64,000 bases of DNA. Origin: Silurus meridionalis (lineage: Eukaryota > Chordata > Actinopteri > Siluriformes > Siluridae). Both the position numbers and the translations under genes were made by a program. Under the pieces are notes generated by a model. It searched no databases and was not told the origin of the DNA. It worked only from the letters and a program-made list of their open reading frames with translations. The number at the start of each line of letters is the position of its first letter. Positions within the stretch are counted from its first letter, which is position 1. Shown in pieces: positions 33,976 to 46,745 of the stretch. The stretch spans positions 9,025,463-9,089,462 of the forward strand of contig NC_060887.1 in the NCBI RefSeq assembly GCF_014805685.1, given 5' to 3'.

Positions 33976-36900
33976 TCAGACCTCACCTTGGACATGTTGC
34001 ATATAGTGCACCTGTAATTCTACTTCTCCAGGTAAAGTGCAACCGCAGATCATGCAGCGAAACTGCTGATCTGCGGCAAACGAAATCTGACCGACAACTT
34101 TGCTTGGTTCTGTTTGCTGTACTACAGGAGTTGAGGACAAAGCCTGTGGTATTACTGGTCTCTCATTCACTATGGCTGTTGGAGTGAAAAAGATGTTCTG
34201 AGGTGCTGACCCTGGAAGTTGCCCTGCTACAGAACGGATGGGATGAGGACCTGGCAAAGAAAGAGGAGGTGCCAGAGGGAGCGGTGAGGTAATAAAAGGA
34301 GCAGCCTGATTAAGAAGGATTTGAGGGGCAGAAACTAGAGGGGATTGCTGCTGTGACCCCTGCTGCACCGGTCCATGTATTAGAGCTTGGGAAACAACTG
34401 GAGTGGTCTGGAAGCCAAACACTGCATTTCCGTTGCTATTGGAAAAAGGAGTCGTTCCGAACTGAACACTGACTGACCCTAATGGATTTGTTTGGGGCTG
34501 ATGAAACTGCTGTTGCTGAAGAAGCTGCAATTGTTCAGGTTGCATCTGCTGCATCGTCTGCTGCAAAAGCTGAATTTGCTGCGAGGGCTGCAAGACCAGC
34601 TGCAATTGCTGATGCTGCTGTTGTGAAGATGTTGATATTATATGAAGCTGCGGGTGCTGAGCCCCTGTTTCATTCGTGGGCTTTTCTTGCGAGTTTACAC
34701 TCTTAGGCCTTTCAAGAGGAGTTACAATATTTAAAGGGTTACCGCTTTTTTGAGCGGCGCAGTCATCTGCCGCTTCTGAATGTTGCTTTGTTTGTGTTGA
34801 AATTGATGCGCTGGCTAGAGTAGACGACGGTTGCGATTGTGGTTGCTCAAACGGGTTGGATTCTGTGTTAACCTGCTGTGTACCTGCTGCTGGTTTTAAG
34901 CTTAAAGTAATTACATTTTCCTTTCCTGATGAACCGAGTGCCAGATTAGTGTTTGGGGCTAAATCAGAGACTGGGCACTGTACTGACTGTTTTCCTTGAA
35001 CATTTAACCCATGGTTGGGAGAATTCTGAGTGTTTGACACTGGTGAACCTGGCTTTGTATCCAATGACAAAGAACCCTCAGCAGTGCCTGGTGACTTTGG
35101 AGTTGATGACAGATGTTGCTGCACCTTTGCTTCACCCTTGGATGGGCCATCGGTCCCACCGCTAGTAGGGGCTGATGTGCTTGTTGATGTTGTTTCGCAG
35201 TTGGTTTGTGCTGTGCAGTTCTCTGGAAGCTGTTTGCGAGTTGCGCCACGCTTACCTGATGGGGCCACCACAGACCAGCCAGGACTCTGCTGTTGAGATA
35301 CAATCTTGGAAAGTCCGCCCGGTTTGGGTAAGATAGGTTTGAGATGTGTTACTGTTTGCCACTGGTGCCTGAAATTACTAGCCTGTCCATCAGCTACCCA
35401 TTTAGACTGCTGTAGCTGTGAGTGAATTTGAATTTGCCATTGTTGTTGCAACTGAAGAGGCATAAGAGTTTGCTCATTCTTATCGGAATCGAAAGCGTTC
35501 GACTCTTGGCCCAACAAGTTCTGCACCGAACCTTGCAAAAGCTGATTGTTAAAAGGCACCTGTTGCAGTTGCATTGCCCTGTCCACATTTCCTCCCATTC
35601 TTGAAACCCATCTACTACCTCTTCTGCCCCTTCCAACAGCACTTGTCCTCCCTCTTTGCGAACCAACAGGTGACGAGTTGGACTGGCTTGCCCCTTGACG
35701 TTTTCGTGCATGTATTTTCTGATGGACAAGGAGACTGCTGAGCCAGGGGAACGATTTATGACACTCTTGGCAGCGATGTGGCCTCTCCCCAGTGTGGGTG
35801 TTCAGATGGTCGCGAAGGAGATACGCTAAACCGAAACTCTTGTTGCAGATGTGACACTTGTGAGGCTTGTCTCCCGAGTGGCAAAGCATGTGGCGCTGCA
35901 GTTGACTCTCATCGCTGTAGCCCTTGCGACACTGTGTGCAGCGGAATGGTTTCTGTTGATGCAGTCTCTGGTGAGTCTTCATGTTCTGAAGAAATGCAAA
36001 GTCCTTTCCACAGTCAGGGCACTTGTATGGCTTTTTGCCAGAATGGATGATCAAGTGCTGCTGTAAATAGCTGCTGAATCGAAAGGACTTTTTACATACG
36101 TGGCACTGGTAGCCCCTGTTGTGAATGCGCATGTGAAGCTCTAGAACGGAACGGTAACGGAAGCTTTTGCCGCAGTCTTTGCACCTCAAAGGTTTTTTTT
36201 CTGACTGCTCTTCCCAGTCCCCATCTGCTGAAATGTTATCAGTGCTAGCTGAGCTTGCTACACTGAGAACCTCTCTCTTTAATGGAGTTGCTATAACCTG
36301 ATGACTCAAGGCATGCGACTGTAGGGTAGATTCATCAAAGAACTGTAAACTACAACTGGGGCAGGAGTACACTTTGTAATTAGTTTTCCCGTTACTCAAT
36401 TGTTCATATTCTGCCTCATGTGTCAATATATGGGCCCTTAAGTCAGCTGCTTTGTAAAAGAGCTGAGGACATAGTGGACAGTTGCGTTGGTGCTCTGTGT
36501 TTGTATTCGTGTTCTCCTTTCCTATAGATCCCAGACTGGTACCATTGGCCATTTCGGTATTTTCCACAACAGCTCCCTCGAAACCATCGGGACTCGTAAG
36601 TTTCTTGTGTTGGCGACAGTGTGCACGCATATTCTGTGCAAATGCAAATCTCTTCCCACATTCTGTGCACCGGTATGGCTTCTGGCCAGTGTGAAGGTAC
36701 TGGTGCTGTTGCAAAAGGCTGCCATATTTGAAGGTCTTGCCACATATGCTGCATCGGTGTGGCCTTTCTTCAGTGTGTTTGCGCCGATGGTCGTCCATGA
36801 ACGAGCGGTGTCTGAAGACCATGCCGCAATCAGGGCATTCGTAAGGTTTAAGGGCGGCATGGGAGCGCTGATGGATGTGCAGTGTAATGGCACACTGAAA

Positions 36901-39900
36901 GCCCTTGTTGCACTCGAGACACCTGTAGGGACACTCTAATGAATGGCTTTGCATGTGAGCATTGATGGACACTCTATATTGAAACTCCTTGCGGCACAAG
37001 GGGCAGCGGTAAGGCTTTTCCAGATTCTGCTGGCAGGCGTGAAGCTTGAATCGGATCAGAGATGCAAAACAGTCACCGCAATGATCGCATTCGAATATCT
37101 TTTCCTCCCTGAACTCTCTTAGTTGAGACCGTTTATAAGAGACGGCCGTTAGATCTGGCATACAGTTTTGTTTGTGCTCACTGCGGTGCTTGATGAGGCT
37201 GCTGCGATGCTGAAAGGTGAGGCCACATTCTTTGCAGGTCAGAGAAGCCTGCTCATTTTGATGCATGTGGAAGTGGCGATGAAGGTCGTATGTCTCTCGT
37301 CGAGTGAAACACTTCCCGCAGTCGCGGCAGTTCAGGCGGGTTTTCCGCTGCTTGTCAACAATGTCGGCCTCGTGGCACTCTTCCTCATCAACTGGCCCCC
37401 GATCATCTCCTTCCTCAGCTTCTTTGCTACCCAATTCAGCTTTAGGCTCTTCTTCTTCTTCTGAAATGTCCTCTCCATTTTCCTCTTCGCCCTCCTTAGA
37501 GTCACTGTCACCCTCCATGTCCACACTTCGATCTGTCAGTTCTTCCTCCTCATCTTGTGCTAAAACATCATCATGTCCTACAGTACTCCCAGTTTCTATG
37601 CCAAGATCTTCTGTTGTCTGCTCTTCTGGTGTTCCCTGATGAAGTTCATGCCCTGTGCAAAAAAACATAATGATATTTCTTTTCCTCAGGATGCCTGATG
37701 ATCATGTATATCTGAATCATTCATTCACATAAACAAAGAAATATGTCTCACCTACACATGCATTTTGCAAAAAAGAGAAAAATGGATTTATCAATATATA
37801 AAAGGGTATATCGCACATACAGATTAATACGCCTTCACACAAAACAGATTTCTTTTGCAGCATCTCAATTGCTTGCAACTGTTTTTTTTTTTTACTGTTT
37901 GCATATTGCATGTGGTTTTCCTGTATAAAAAAAAAAAAAACTGCTTACTTAGTTTGCATCTGCTTAAATACTTTTTCTGACACTTAATAAGAAGATGCTG
38001 TTTCTTTTTTCTGCATTTACAGTCACCTCCAAAAATTCTGGGACTGCAAGGCCATTTTTTTCTTATATGCTCAGTACTTTTGGGTTTGAATTAAAACAAT
38101 AGGAGATGATAAATCAGAATTGAATGCATTTATTCCCAGATGTGTTTAACAAGACATCTTTGGTGGTACAGCACCCAATCTATTGGTGTGTAAACGTATT
38201 GGAACAGACAGTTACCTACATTATTTTAAGCCTTTGATCATATACCCAAATGTCTTCAGTGTACAGCAAAATGGACTGGCATTGCTAATTGCTACCTACC
38301 TACTTACCAGTAATTCACTTGGCACAGTTCACTGTAAACAGACAGCAAAAATTTAATTAAATTAAGCCCCCACTGATTCTGCATTATGATGAGTTGAGTT
38401 ACATTTTATAAATAAAAAAGGGGCATTTTTTCTATTCACATGTACATTACAGCACATTGAAATTCTTTCTTCACATATCCATATCTGTGTAAAGCTGCTT
38501 TGAGACAATGTTCATTGTTAAAAGCGCTATACAAATAAAAATGAATTGAATTGAATTGAATATCCCAGTGATGTTAAAAAGCTGGGGTCAGAGTGCACGG
38601 TCATGATATAGCGCCCCCTGGAGCACAAAGGGGTTAAGAACCTTGCTTGAGGGCTCAAGACTGCTTGAACCCCTGACCTTCCAATCGGTAATCCAGAGCC
38701 TTAAGCACTGAGATACCACTGAGGAGGACAATCCCCCAACGCCTCACTCTCATATTCATACACACTCTGAGCATTCAGAAAGTTTGTTTCTCCAAACATT
38801 TGACTGAAATACTTTGCCATGGTGTTCTTCACTAGTTGAAGTTCAATAGGAGTTGGGTGTGGTGACTGGGCAGACCATTCAATGAAAAGTAAACACTCCA
38901 GCCCACCTACTGTATATTATGTCATGTGATGCACACATTCGGTAATTAAAACCATCCGTGTGGAAACATAGCAAAAGCTCCGTTTGGTGTTTTGATGATT
39001 TATGTAATTGAAAACATCCAAAACTAATTTAAAACATTTACAAGTATATTTTGTCTTCATGCTCTATGTTGAGTCTGGTTTCACTAATAATGAACATAAA
39101 TCATTTGCATAAAGCATCCATATTTGTCCATGCCCATGTTGATAAGAGTATTAACAACTCGTAAAGTATTAATCAAGGTACATATAGCTTAAAAATGTCC
39201 GATTAAGTTTGATTTGATCATGTGATTAAATATTTTAACCGACTGACAGCCTTATTTAAAATAAATGATAAGTCAAATGATTTTTGAATGTAACAAAAAA
39301 TACATTTGGTCCATTTTCATGACCAATAATTATTAAGGAATAAATTAAATGAGAAGTTTGGTCCTTTTATAAAATAACTAATAATTATTAATGAACAATA
39401 ATGGCTTTCAAAAATCCTGGGTATTGATATCGGTATGGATGATATCGGTGTATTATACTTGAATACCGGATCAGAAAGAGCACAAATGGTATCGCCCGTC
39501 CCTAAGCAGCATCCCTAGTGCTGTCCGATGTGTCCATGGTGCTGAACGAAGCAGTCCAGTCCAGTTCTGATTGTAAACAGGACAAACAACAGTCCAATTG
39601 CAAGAAGCTTTCTTTTTCATGTTTTAATATATTTGTGGACCGAGCATCAGTTCCTGAATTGCAATAAATCAACATATCAAACACAGTATGACTGCAGCAG
39701 GCGAACTCCTACTCACCTGTGCTTTCTTTCCCTGGGACTCTGCATGTCCTCGAATCCAGCTGTTCCTCTGACTCGGACCGAATGTGTCCAGGTTCCCCAT
39801 CCCGGGAAACCTCATCCTCGGGTTCGGGAGCACGTGTCCCAGGCGCTGCTGAGTCACATTCACGGTTTGATTCTCCGTTTCGTGCAAAGCAACCATGATC

Positions 39901-40083
39901 GGCAGAACGGTTCAGTCCCTCTGCAGACTCCTGCACTTCCTTTGTATCGGCCTTGCCTTGAAATAAATCCTCCTCCGCCTCAGGAGCATCATCCGCACTA
40001 CCCTGGGGTCCATCTTCCACTAAATCACTGTTGCTGCACGGCTTGTCAAGGCTTTCTTCAGGTTCAGGCCGTACAGCGGCCAT
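33976..40083 (-). CDS. C2H2 zinc-finger protein B with Gln-rich C-terminal half, about 1347 aa, two coding exons
   Basis: Likely nuclear transcription regulator. Exon 1 is 40083-39717 (ATG in context AATATGG; donor GTGAGT), exon 2 is 37652-33976 (acceptor TGCACAG; TGA stop). The intron is phase 1 and the junction codon reads G. Exon 1 and the start of exon 2 are acidic (EEEEEP-rich). About 16 fingers lie between roughly residues 230 and 780, many with TGxKP-type linkers. Fingers 7-8 and 12-13 look like an internal duplication (LLQQHQYLH..FAFAQNM versus YLQQHLIIH..FAFLQNM). The remainder is Ser/Thr- and Gln-rich low complexity (QLQLVLQPSQQ), a possible activation or condensate-forming region. 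One isolated finger (FRCMICGCTL...HYMQH) sits just before the stop. I do not recognise the orthologue. The layout matches gene A. Confidence 0.9.
38020..38300. repeat. DNA-transposon-like interspersed repeat
   Basis: Starts CAGTCACCTCCAAAAATTCTG, a style of end common in fish Tc1-like non-autonomous elements. No matching right end was found, so the family is uncertain. Confidence 0.35.
38491..38562 (+). repeat. Dispersed retroposon tail, copy 4
   Basis: GTAAAGCTGCTTTGAGACAA through GCGCTATACAAATAAAAATG and a (GAATT)n tail. It is only the last 70 bp of the family. Confidence 0.7.
38565..38735 (-). repeat. tRNA-derived SINE with conserved central body
   Basis: The minus strand reads AGTGGTATCTCAGTGCTTAA, then GGGGTTCAAGCAG (B-box-like), then TTGAGCAAGG-like, CTCCAGGGGGCGCTATATCA and a CTCTGACCCCAGC end, the classic fish tRNA-SINE order. 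Confidence 0.7.
38760..38925 (-). mobile_element. Tc1-like transposase fragment (family C)
   Basis: The minus strand reads WPAQSPHPTPIELQLVKNTM, a decayed SPDLNPIE block, then FGETN. Related fragments lie at 46280-46740 and 51385-51935. Confidence 0.55.
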
Positions 40084-40200
40084 ATTCTACTGTAATCTAC
40101 CCTGTCTCACTCGTCTGACGTCACTCAAACACCTCCCCAACCCCACCACAACCACCCCTCCTTCACAAGGTACGGTGGCCAGTCCCGCGACCGCCCCCTG
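39720..40200. promoter_or_regulatory. CpG-rich 5' region of zinc-finger gene B
   Basis: Exon 1 and roughly 110 bp upstream are relatively GC- and CG-rich against AT-rich surroundings. No TATA box is seen close to the ATG. Confidence 0.45.
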
Positions 40201-41539
40201 CTGTCCTGGAGTACACGATGTTCGCCTGGCTGGCTGTGCGTTTCACCTTCACAATCTTGGGATTTAATAATGTTAGCGTTCTGACATTTGGATTTTTAAG
40301 ATGTAGAATAGTAAATACCTGTTTGTATTGAATAAACAAACGCTTTTGTATTTTCCTTTGCAATGTCCAAGAACAGCTTCACATTTACAGGTTTTTGTCT
40401 TTAATCAGATGAAAATATGGCTAATAAATATACCATTTGTGTAATGTTGAAGATTAAGTTAGAGGTTTGTTCATGTTTATACAGAATTTTGTGGGGGAAA
40501 ATGGAAAGGAAACAAAGTCAGGCACAGCAGCAATACATTCAAGGTTTCTTCAAGAAGACGAGTAGATGCAGTACAGTGCAGTTAAGAACAATTATTGTCT
40601 GTTCAGTTTTTTTTATTTATAAAAAGAGAGATGCACTGTCCTGGCACTTGTCCAGTGCCATTTTTATGTCATGCCACTTGTGTTGGGGCAAATGACTTTA
40701 CCCATCGGCCTCCACTGACTGTTTCTTGGCCCCCCGTGCCTCCTCATTAAAAAAACTCCTATAATCACCCCTGGTTGTCTCCTACCTGAATCAAACCACC
40801 TCTTTATACTATAATTTTAACACTACTGCTATTGAAACCATCAATACTAAACACAAACACAGTTTAAATGTCCCCATTTGCACCCCGATGCCCATAATTA
40901 CACCCTAAATGGTGTGTTTTTGTGCAAATTCTATAGGAAAGAAAACACAAAAGTATAAATGGTTTATTTAAAAAAAGCTTAACAACTGTTTCAAACTGTT
41001 TTGAACAACCTTTTCTCACGATGTCCAGCTTCTCTTAAAAAGTCCACCTTGAAAATGGTCTTGTAAGTGTATCTGTGACCAAATCAATTTCTTCTCCTCT
41101 GACAACTGTTGTGGAATGAAAAAAACAATGATTAAATTCACACTAAAATATTTTAGCTTGTGCGGTTTGCTAGCTCTGACTACTGCGCTCTCTGACCATG
41201 CAAATCAAAGCAAGTGAAATTGTTGATGTTGTTGTACGCCTGCTAGATGGCCCCATTGGTTACAGCAACAGCTTCATGAAGCTACAGGTGTACACAATAT
41301 TGATTGAAGATTTTTTTTTTACCCTGGAAACATATGATGGCTAAAAAAAATGATTGGATAGAAACTCTAACATAAACATACACTCCTGGAAGCAGAGCAA
41401 CTAAGAGAAAAGCTCCTGAATAAAATGAAAGAATAGACTATTGGGAATAACTGAAAACATATTCATGGAAAAAAGATATTAAAATATCTAAATATATTAA
41501 AAAGTCAGTGAACCGGCACTACTGAAGGTATTAGGAAAA
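40201..41539. other. Intergenic DNA, nothing recognised
   Basis: Upstream of zinc-finger gene B. AT-rich, with a few short frames lacking domain signatures. Confidence 0.35.
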
Positions 41540-41660
41540 CAGTCAAGTTTTGATCTTCCCCTGGATGTCCGTACAGCGGAGTCCCTGGCTATCTTCAAAC
41601 GACTGTTGAAGACATACCTCTTCCTGAAACACTTTAATAAACACTTTCCAAGTTTGCTTT
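41540..41660 (+). mobile_element. LINE RT C-terminal fragment
   Basis: CCCCTGGATGTCCGTACAGC, GAGTCCCTGGCTATCTTCAA and the following frame match the fragment at 32150-32250. Confidence 0.5.
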
Positions 41661-41759
41661 GTAGAATTCAAGAGTTATATTTATTAGTTTAAATTTCACG
41701 TACCAGAGTAGATTTATTCATTGCTAGAGACTCAAAGCAATAATGATTTAATGATTTGG

Positions 41760-41881
41760 AGTTGGAGGCTTATTCTGGATTAAAGGAATACTGAACCAAA
41801 ACGGCTACTACTCCATACTTCAACACCATGCAATTCCGTCTGGAATAACTCACCCCACATAAGACAATGAGCCGAAGCATG
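41760..41881 (+). mobile_element. Tc1-like family C fragment (left part)
   Basis: The stretch around CTTCAACACCATGCAATTCC matches 51630-51710 and 46420-46480. It is interrupted at 41882 by another Tc1-like element and continues after 42799 with GAGAAACAAACTG and GTGTAAAGCTGTTATTCA. Confidence 0.5.
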
Positions 41882-43529
41882 CAGGTGCATCTCGATAAAT
41901 TCAGAATATCATTAAAAAGTTGATTTATTCTAAGTCAATATAAACAGTGAAACTCGTATATTATATAGATTCATTAAACACAGACTGATATATTTTATGT
42001 GTTTATTTCTTTTAGTTTTGTAATTATGGCTTACAGCTAATGAAAAACCAAAATTCAGTATCTCAGAAAATTTAAATATTGTGAAAAATTCATTGGAGAC
42101 TCCTGGTGTCACATTCTAATCAGCTCATTTAAGCTGGAAGACGAGAGGAGAGGCACAGAATCCAAGGTGCTTGAAGTCCAGTGTAAAGTTTGCACAGTCA
42201 GTGGTGGTTTGGGGAGTCATGTCATCTGCTGGTGTTGGTCCACTGTGTTTTATCAAGTCCAAGGTCAGCACAGCCGTCTACTAGGAACTTTTAGAGCACT
42301 TCATGCTTCTCTCTGCTGACCAGCTTTTTGGAGATGCTGATTTCATTTTCCAGCAGGATTTGCCCATACTTGCAAAAGCACCAAAAGTTGGTTAAATAAC
42401 CATGGTGTGGGTGTGTTTGACTGGCCAGCAAACTCACCAGACCTGAACCCTATAGAGAATCTAGAGACCAAAAAAATGCAGATAGAAACCTGGCCTTCCA
42501 TACCACCTCAGCAGAGCCACAGACTGATCACCTCCATGCCATGCCGAATTGAGGCAGTAATTAAAGCAAAAGGAGCCCCTACCAAATATTGAGTACATAT
42601 ACAGTAAATTAGCATACTTTTCAGAAGGCCAACAATTCACTAAAAAAATTTTTTTTATTAGTCTTATGAAAAAAAATAAAAACATTGCCCATATATCATG
42701 TGTGATGAATCTATGTAATATACGCGTTTCACTTTTTGTATTGAATTACTAAAATAAATCCACTTTTTAATGATATTCTAATTTTACTGGGATGAACTGA
42801 ATTGCAAGGTCAGAAAGAAAATCTCCAACCATTGTTTTACAAGAGGCGCGGCAAAGTATTTCAGCCGTTCAGAGAAACAAACTGTCCGAACGCCGAGTGT
42901 GTAAAGCTGTTATTCATGCTAAGGGAGGATTTTTCAATGAAAAAAAAACAGGAACATCTATACATTTATATATTTGTTTGGTCAAAGTAAAACATACCAT
43001 TTAATTACCTGGTTTGTTGCAGAGAACATCGCTTCAATTATTTAAAATCATGGTAATCATGTTTGTTGGCAACCTCATGCTGGAAGAATGTAAAGAATTT
43101 AAAGAATTGAAACTTTTGACCCCCAGTAAATATTTTACACACAATGCAAACGTTCACACCGGATGACTTGTAAGGTATTTAATATAGCAGATAACAGTGT
43201 CTTTTAATATATATGTTCCTCTGAAACATTATTTCAATGTTTAAAATACAGTATATTGCTTTAAGGGACAAGCTACTTCAACTAGCTGACATCCCCTTTA
43301 ATCCAGGTTTACATCCAGACATGTTGTTTTTTTTCTTCCCGGTAAAGATCTCTCTTATTTACACGACGGGGCTATAAATATACAAAATATATTCACCAAT
43401 CTATTGAATCTACATTGCACTGCATGCAGAGAATATAGTAAAGTGGTTATTCTTTTTATTTCCTTTAAATCTAACAGTGCACTGTTTATAGAGCACTTAA
43501 AAGAACCAGCAAACAGTACAAATATCCTT
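41821..43529. repeat. 1.71 kb tandem duplication, unit 1
   Basis: 1709 bp, repeated head to tail at 43530-45239. The visible difference is one extra A in a run (near 42087 versus 43797). Both junctions lie at CAACACCA, which also follows unit 2 at 45240. Confidence 0.95.
41882..42799 (+). mobile_element. Deleted Tc1-like element (family B), copy in unit 1
   Basis: The inverted ends CAGGTGCATCTCGATAAATT and (complement of the right end) CAGTTCATCCCAGTAAAATT both run into AGAATATCATTAAAAAGT. The interior encodes only the transposase C-terminal part, with GVFDWPANSPDLNPIEN and MPCRIEAVIKAKGAPTKY ending at 42592. A stop and frame breaks lie upstream. Non-autonomous. No TA duplication is preserved. 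Confidence 0.75.
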
Positions 43530-45239
43530 CAACACCATGCAATTCCGTCTGGAATAACTCACCCCACATAAGACAATGAGCCGAAGCATGCAGGTGCATC
43601 TCGATAAATTCAGAATATCATTAAAAAGTTGATTTATTCTAAGTCAATATAAACAGTGAAACTCGTATATTATATAGATTCATTAAACACAGACTGATAT
43701 ATTTTATGTGTTTATTTCTTTTAGTTTTGTAATTATGGCTTACAGCTAATGAAAAACCAAAATTCAGTATCTCAGAAAATTTAAATATTGTGAAAAAATT
43801 CATTGGAGACTCCTGGTGTCACATTCTAATCAGCTCATTTAAGCTGGAAGACGAGAGGAGAGGCACAGAATCCAAGGTGCTTGAAGTCCAGTGTAAAGTT
43901 TGCACAGTCAGTGGTGGTTTGGGGAGTCATGTCATCTGCTGGTGTTGGTCCACTGTGTTTTATCAAGTCCAAGGTCAGCACAGCCGTCTACTAGGAACTT
44001 TTAGAGCACTTCATGCTTCTCTCTGCTGACCAGCTTTTTGGAGATGCTGATTTCATTTTCCAGCAGGATTTGCCCATACTTGCAAAAGCACCAAAAGTTG
44101 GTTAAATAACCATGGTGTGGGTGTGTTTGACTGGCCAGCAAACTCACCAGACCTGAACCCTATAGAGAATCTAGAGACCAAAAAAATGCAGATAGAAACC
44201 TGGCCTTCCATACCACCTCAGCAGAGCCACAGACTGATCACCTCCATGCCATGCCGAATTGAGGCAGTAATTAAAGCAAAAGGAGCCCCTACCAAATATT
44301 GAGTACATATACAGTAAATTAGCATACTTTTCAGAAGGCCAACAATTCACTAAAAAAATTTTTTTTATTAGTCTTATGAAAAAAAATAAAAACATTGCCC
44401 ATATATCATGTGTGATGAATCTATGTAATATACGCGTTTCACTTTTTGTATTGAATTACTAAAATAAATCCACTTTTTAATGATATTCTAATTTTACTGG
44501 GATGAACTGAATTGCAAGGTCAGAAAGAAAATCTCCAACCATTGTTTTACAAGAGGCGCGGCAAAGTATTTCAGCCGTTCAGAGAAACAAACTGTCCGAA
44601 CGCCGAGTGTGTAAAGCTGTTATTCATGCTAAGGGAGGATTTTTCAATGAAAAAAAAACAGGAACATCTATACATTTATATATTTGTTTGGTCAAAGTAA
44701 AACATACCATTTAATTACCTGGTTTGTTGCAGAGAACATCGCTTCAATTATTTAAAATCATGGTAATCATGTTTGTTGGCAACCTCATGCTGGAAGAATG
44801 TAAAGAATTTAAAGAATTGAAACTTTTGACCCCCAGTAAATATTTTACACACAATGCAAACGTTCACACCGGATGACTTGTAAGGTATTTAATATAGCAG
44901 ATAACAGTGTCTTTTAATATATATGTTCCTCTGAAACATTATTTCAATGTTTAAAATACAGTATATTGCTTTAAGGGACAAGCTACTTCAACTAGCTGAC
45001 ATCCCCTTTAATCCAGGTTTACATCCAGACATGTTGTTTTTTTTCTTCCCGGTAAAGATCTCTCTTATTTACACGACGGGGCTATAAATATACAAAATAT
45101 ATTCACCAATCTATTGAATCTACATTGCACTGCATGCAGAGAATATAGTAAAGTGGTTATTCTTTTTATTTCCTTTAAATCTAACAGTGCACTGTTTATA
45201 GAGCACTTAAAAGAACCAGCAAACAGTACAAATATCCTT
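43530..45239. repeat. 1.71 kb tandem duplication, unit 2
   Basis: 1710 bp, near-perfect copy of 41821-43529. Confidence 0.95.
43591..44509 (+). mobile_element. Deleted Tc1-like element (family B), copy in unit 2
   Basis: Same element as at 41882-42799, copied by the tandem duplication and not by transposition. Confidence 0.75.
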
Positions 45240-45247
45240 CAACACCA

Positions 45248-46270
45248 CAAATTCACATCTGGTCTCTGAAAACAAAACAAATAAAGCAACTATAAGTGCC
45301 CAAGCACAACCATCAGAACTTGTGTAACATCTCGATCATAAAATGAACACAAGGCTGAATGAATACAGGTTGGAAGTGGTGAAAGTGAAATGGAAAAAAA
45401 AAAAGTGCTAAGTATATGTTTAAAATACGTTGGCGAAGATATAGAATGGAATTAGGGTTATTCCATGTCAAATAGCCTGCAGGAAACTAACACATTATAT
45501 ATACTTCATAAGTATCTGAAGTGGCAACAACAGTTCGATATTCAAAATATTTGCTTTTGGAAATGTTACTTGGATGAAAAGAATCTCCAAGGGTGGAAAT
45601 GAAATATATTTAAATATAGAAAACAAAACCTTCAAGTTAAAACCCGATTTGCATAAAAAAAAGACCCATAGGATTGTGAAGCAAAAAATAACATCAAATA
45701 AATACTGATACTGGAGGACCATAAAAGCATTGAGCTCTGAACGGTTCACTTTCCTACTCGCATACATCAACATTCTTCCTTCTCATAAAGACTTGATGGT
45801 TTTATAAATATGTCATATAAAAATATAAATGTTTTTCTGTCATGCCACTATTCACCCTGGTTACACTACTCTACATTACTCACGAACTGGCAAGAGGCGT
45901 CATGCGACCCAATGTTTTCTATACTTTAACCCAAGCACTAGACATCTGTTCTCCAAATCTGGAAACTGCTGGCAGCAAATTGACTGCATTTCCTGAAATC
46001 GCTTGTAGGCCATTTAGGCGAGGCTAGACCGATGTTCAAAATAACTGACAGCAAATCCAGTTTATACTGTCCACTTATAAATGTTCAAATCTTTTCATAA
46101 TACTATCAATTAAAAAAAATAAATAAATACCAGCCAGATTTAGAAACCTTTTCCCTCAAGTGAGTATGCTGACAAATGGCAATCAGCTGTAAGTTACCGA
46201 GCATGGTCATGGCACTGATGTGTGTGTGTTCAAGGCAACCTACGAACAAAAAAATATATATTTTCTGTTA
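45248..46270. other. Intergenic DNA, nothing recognised
   Basis: AT-rich. Several unrelated short frames, none credible. Confidence 0.35.
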
Positions 46271-46274
46271 AAGG

Positions 46275-46745
46275 TTTATGGTTTTTGAGACTTGTGCATG
46301 TTCCTCTTGTTTCTATGCAACAAACCAGACGAAAGGCAAAAACCACACAAGACCTGGACAGTGAAAGACTGGAACATGATTGGTGGAAACTCAATGGTTT
46401 TTGGAGTCTTATTCCAAGTGAAAGGAATACTGAAGCAATATGGCTACCATTCCATAATTCAACACCATGCAATTCTGTATATACTGCAGCTAACTGGAGC
46501 CAACTTCACCGTACAACAAGACAATGACCTGAAGTCCACGAGCCCAAGCTCTGTAAGCGTTATTTAGAGCACGAACAGTTGTCTAAAGTGTTCTTTATCA
46601 TGAAATGGCCTGCCCAGTCACCACATCCAACATCTGTACAAATCTTTGTACTGTTAAAATATCTAGTTTGTTGCATAGAAACAAAAGGAACAAGCACATG
46701 TCTCTAAAAAAAACATGTGACCTTTGACAGGCTTTGAAGTTTGTA
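46275..46745 (+). mobile_element. Tc1-like family C relic
   Basis: The ends carry related inverted sequences (TTGTGCATGTTCCTCTTGTT at the left; ACAAAAGGAACAAGCACATG at the right). The interior has QQDNDLK and MKWPAQSPHP-like transposase pieces with frame breaks. Confidence 0.6.

Larger units (their letters stand above)
37653..39716 (-). other. Intron of zinc-finger gene B, with repeats
   Basis: 2.06 kb, phase 1. It contains a DNA-transposon-like repeat (38020-38300), a LINE tail (38491-38560), a tRNA SINE (38565-38735) and a Tc1 fragment (38760-38925). The rest (38930-39500) is AT-rich and unassigned. Confidence 0.7.

Noticed and set aside
42407..42592. Short gene with an identical copy at 44117-44302
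   Set aside because: It is the C terminus of a Tc1-like transposase (SPDLNPIEN, RIEAVIKAKGAPTKY) copied by the tandem duplication.
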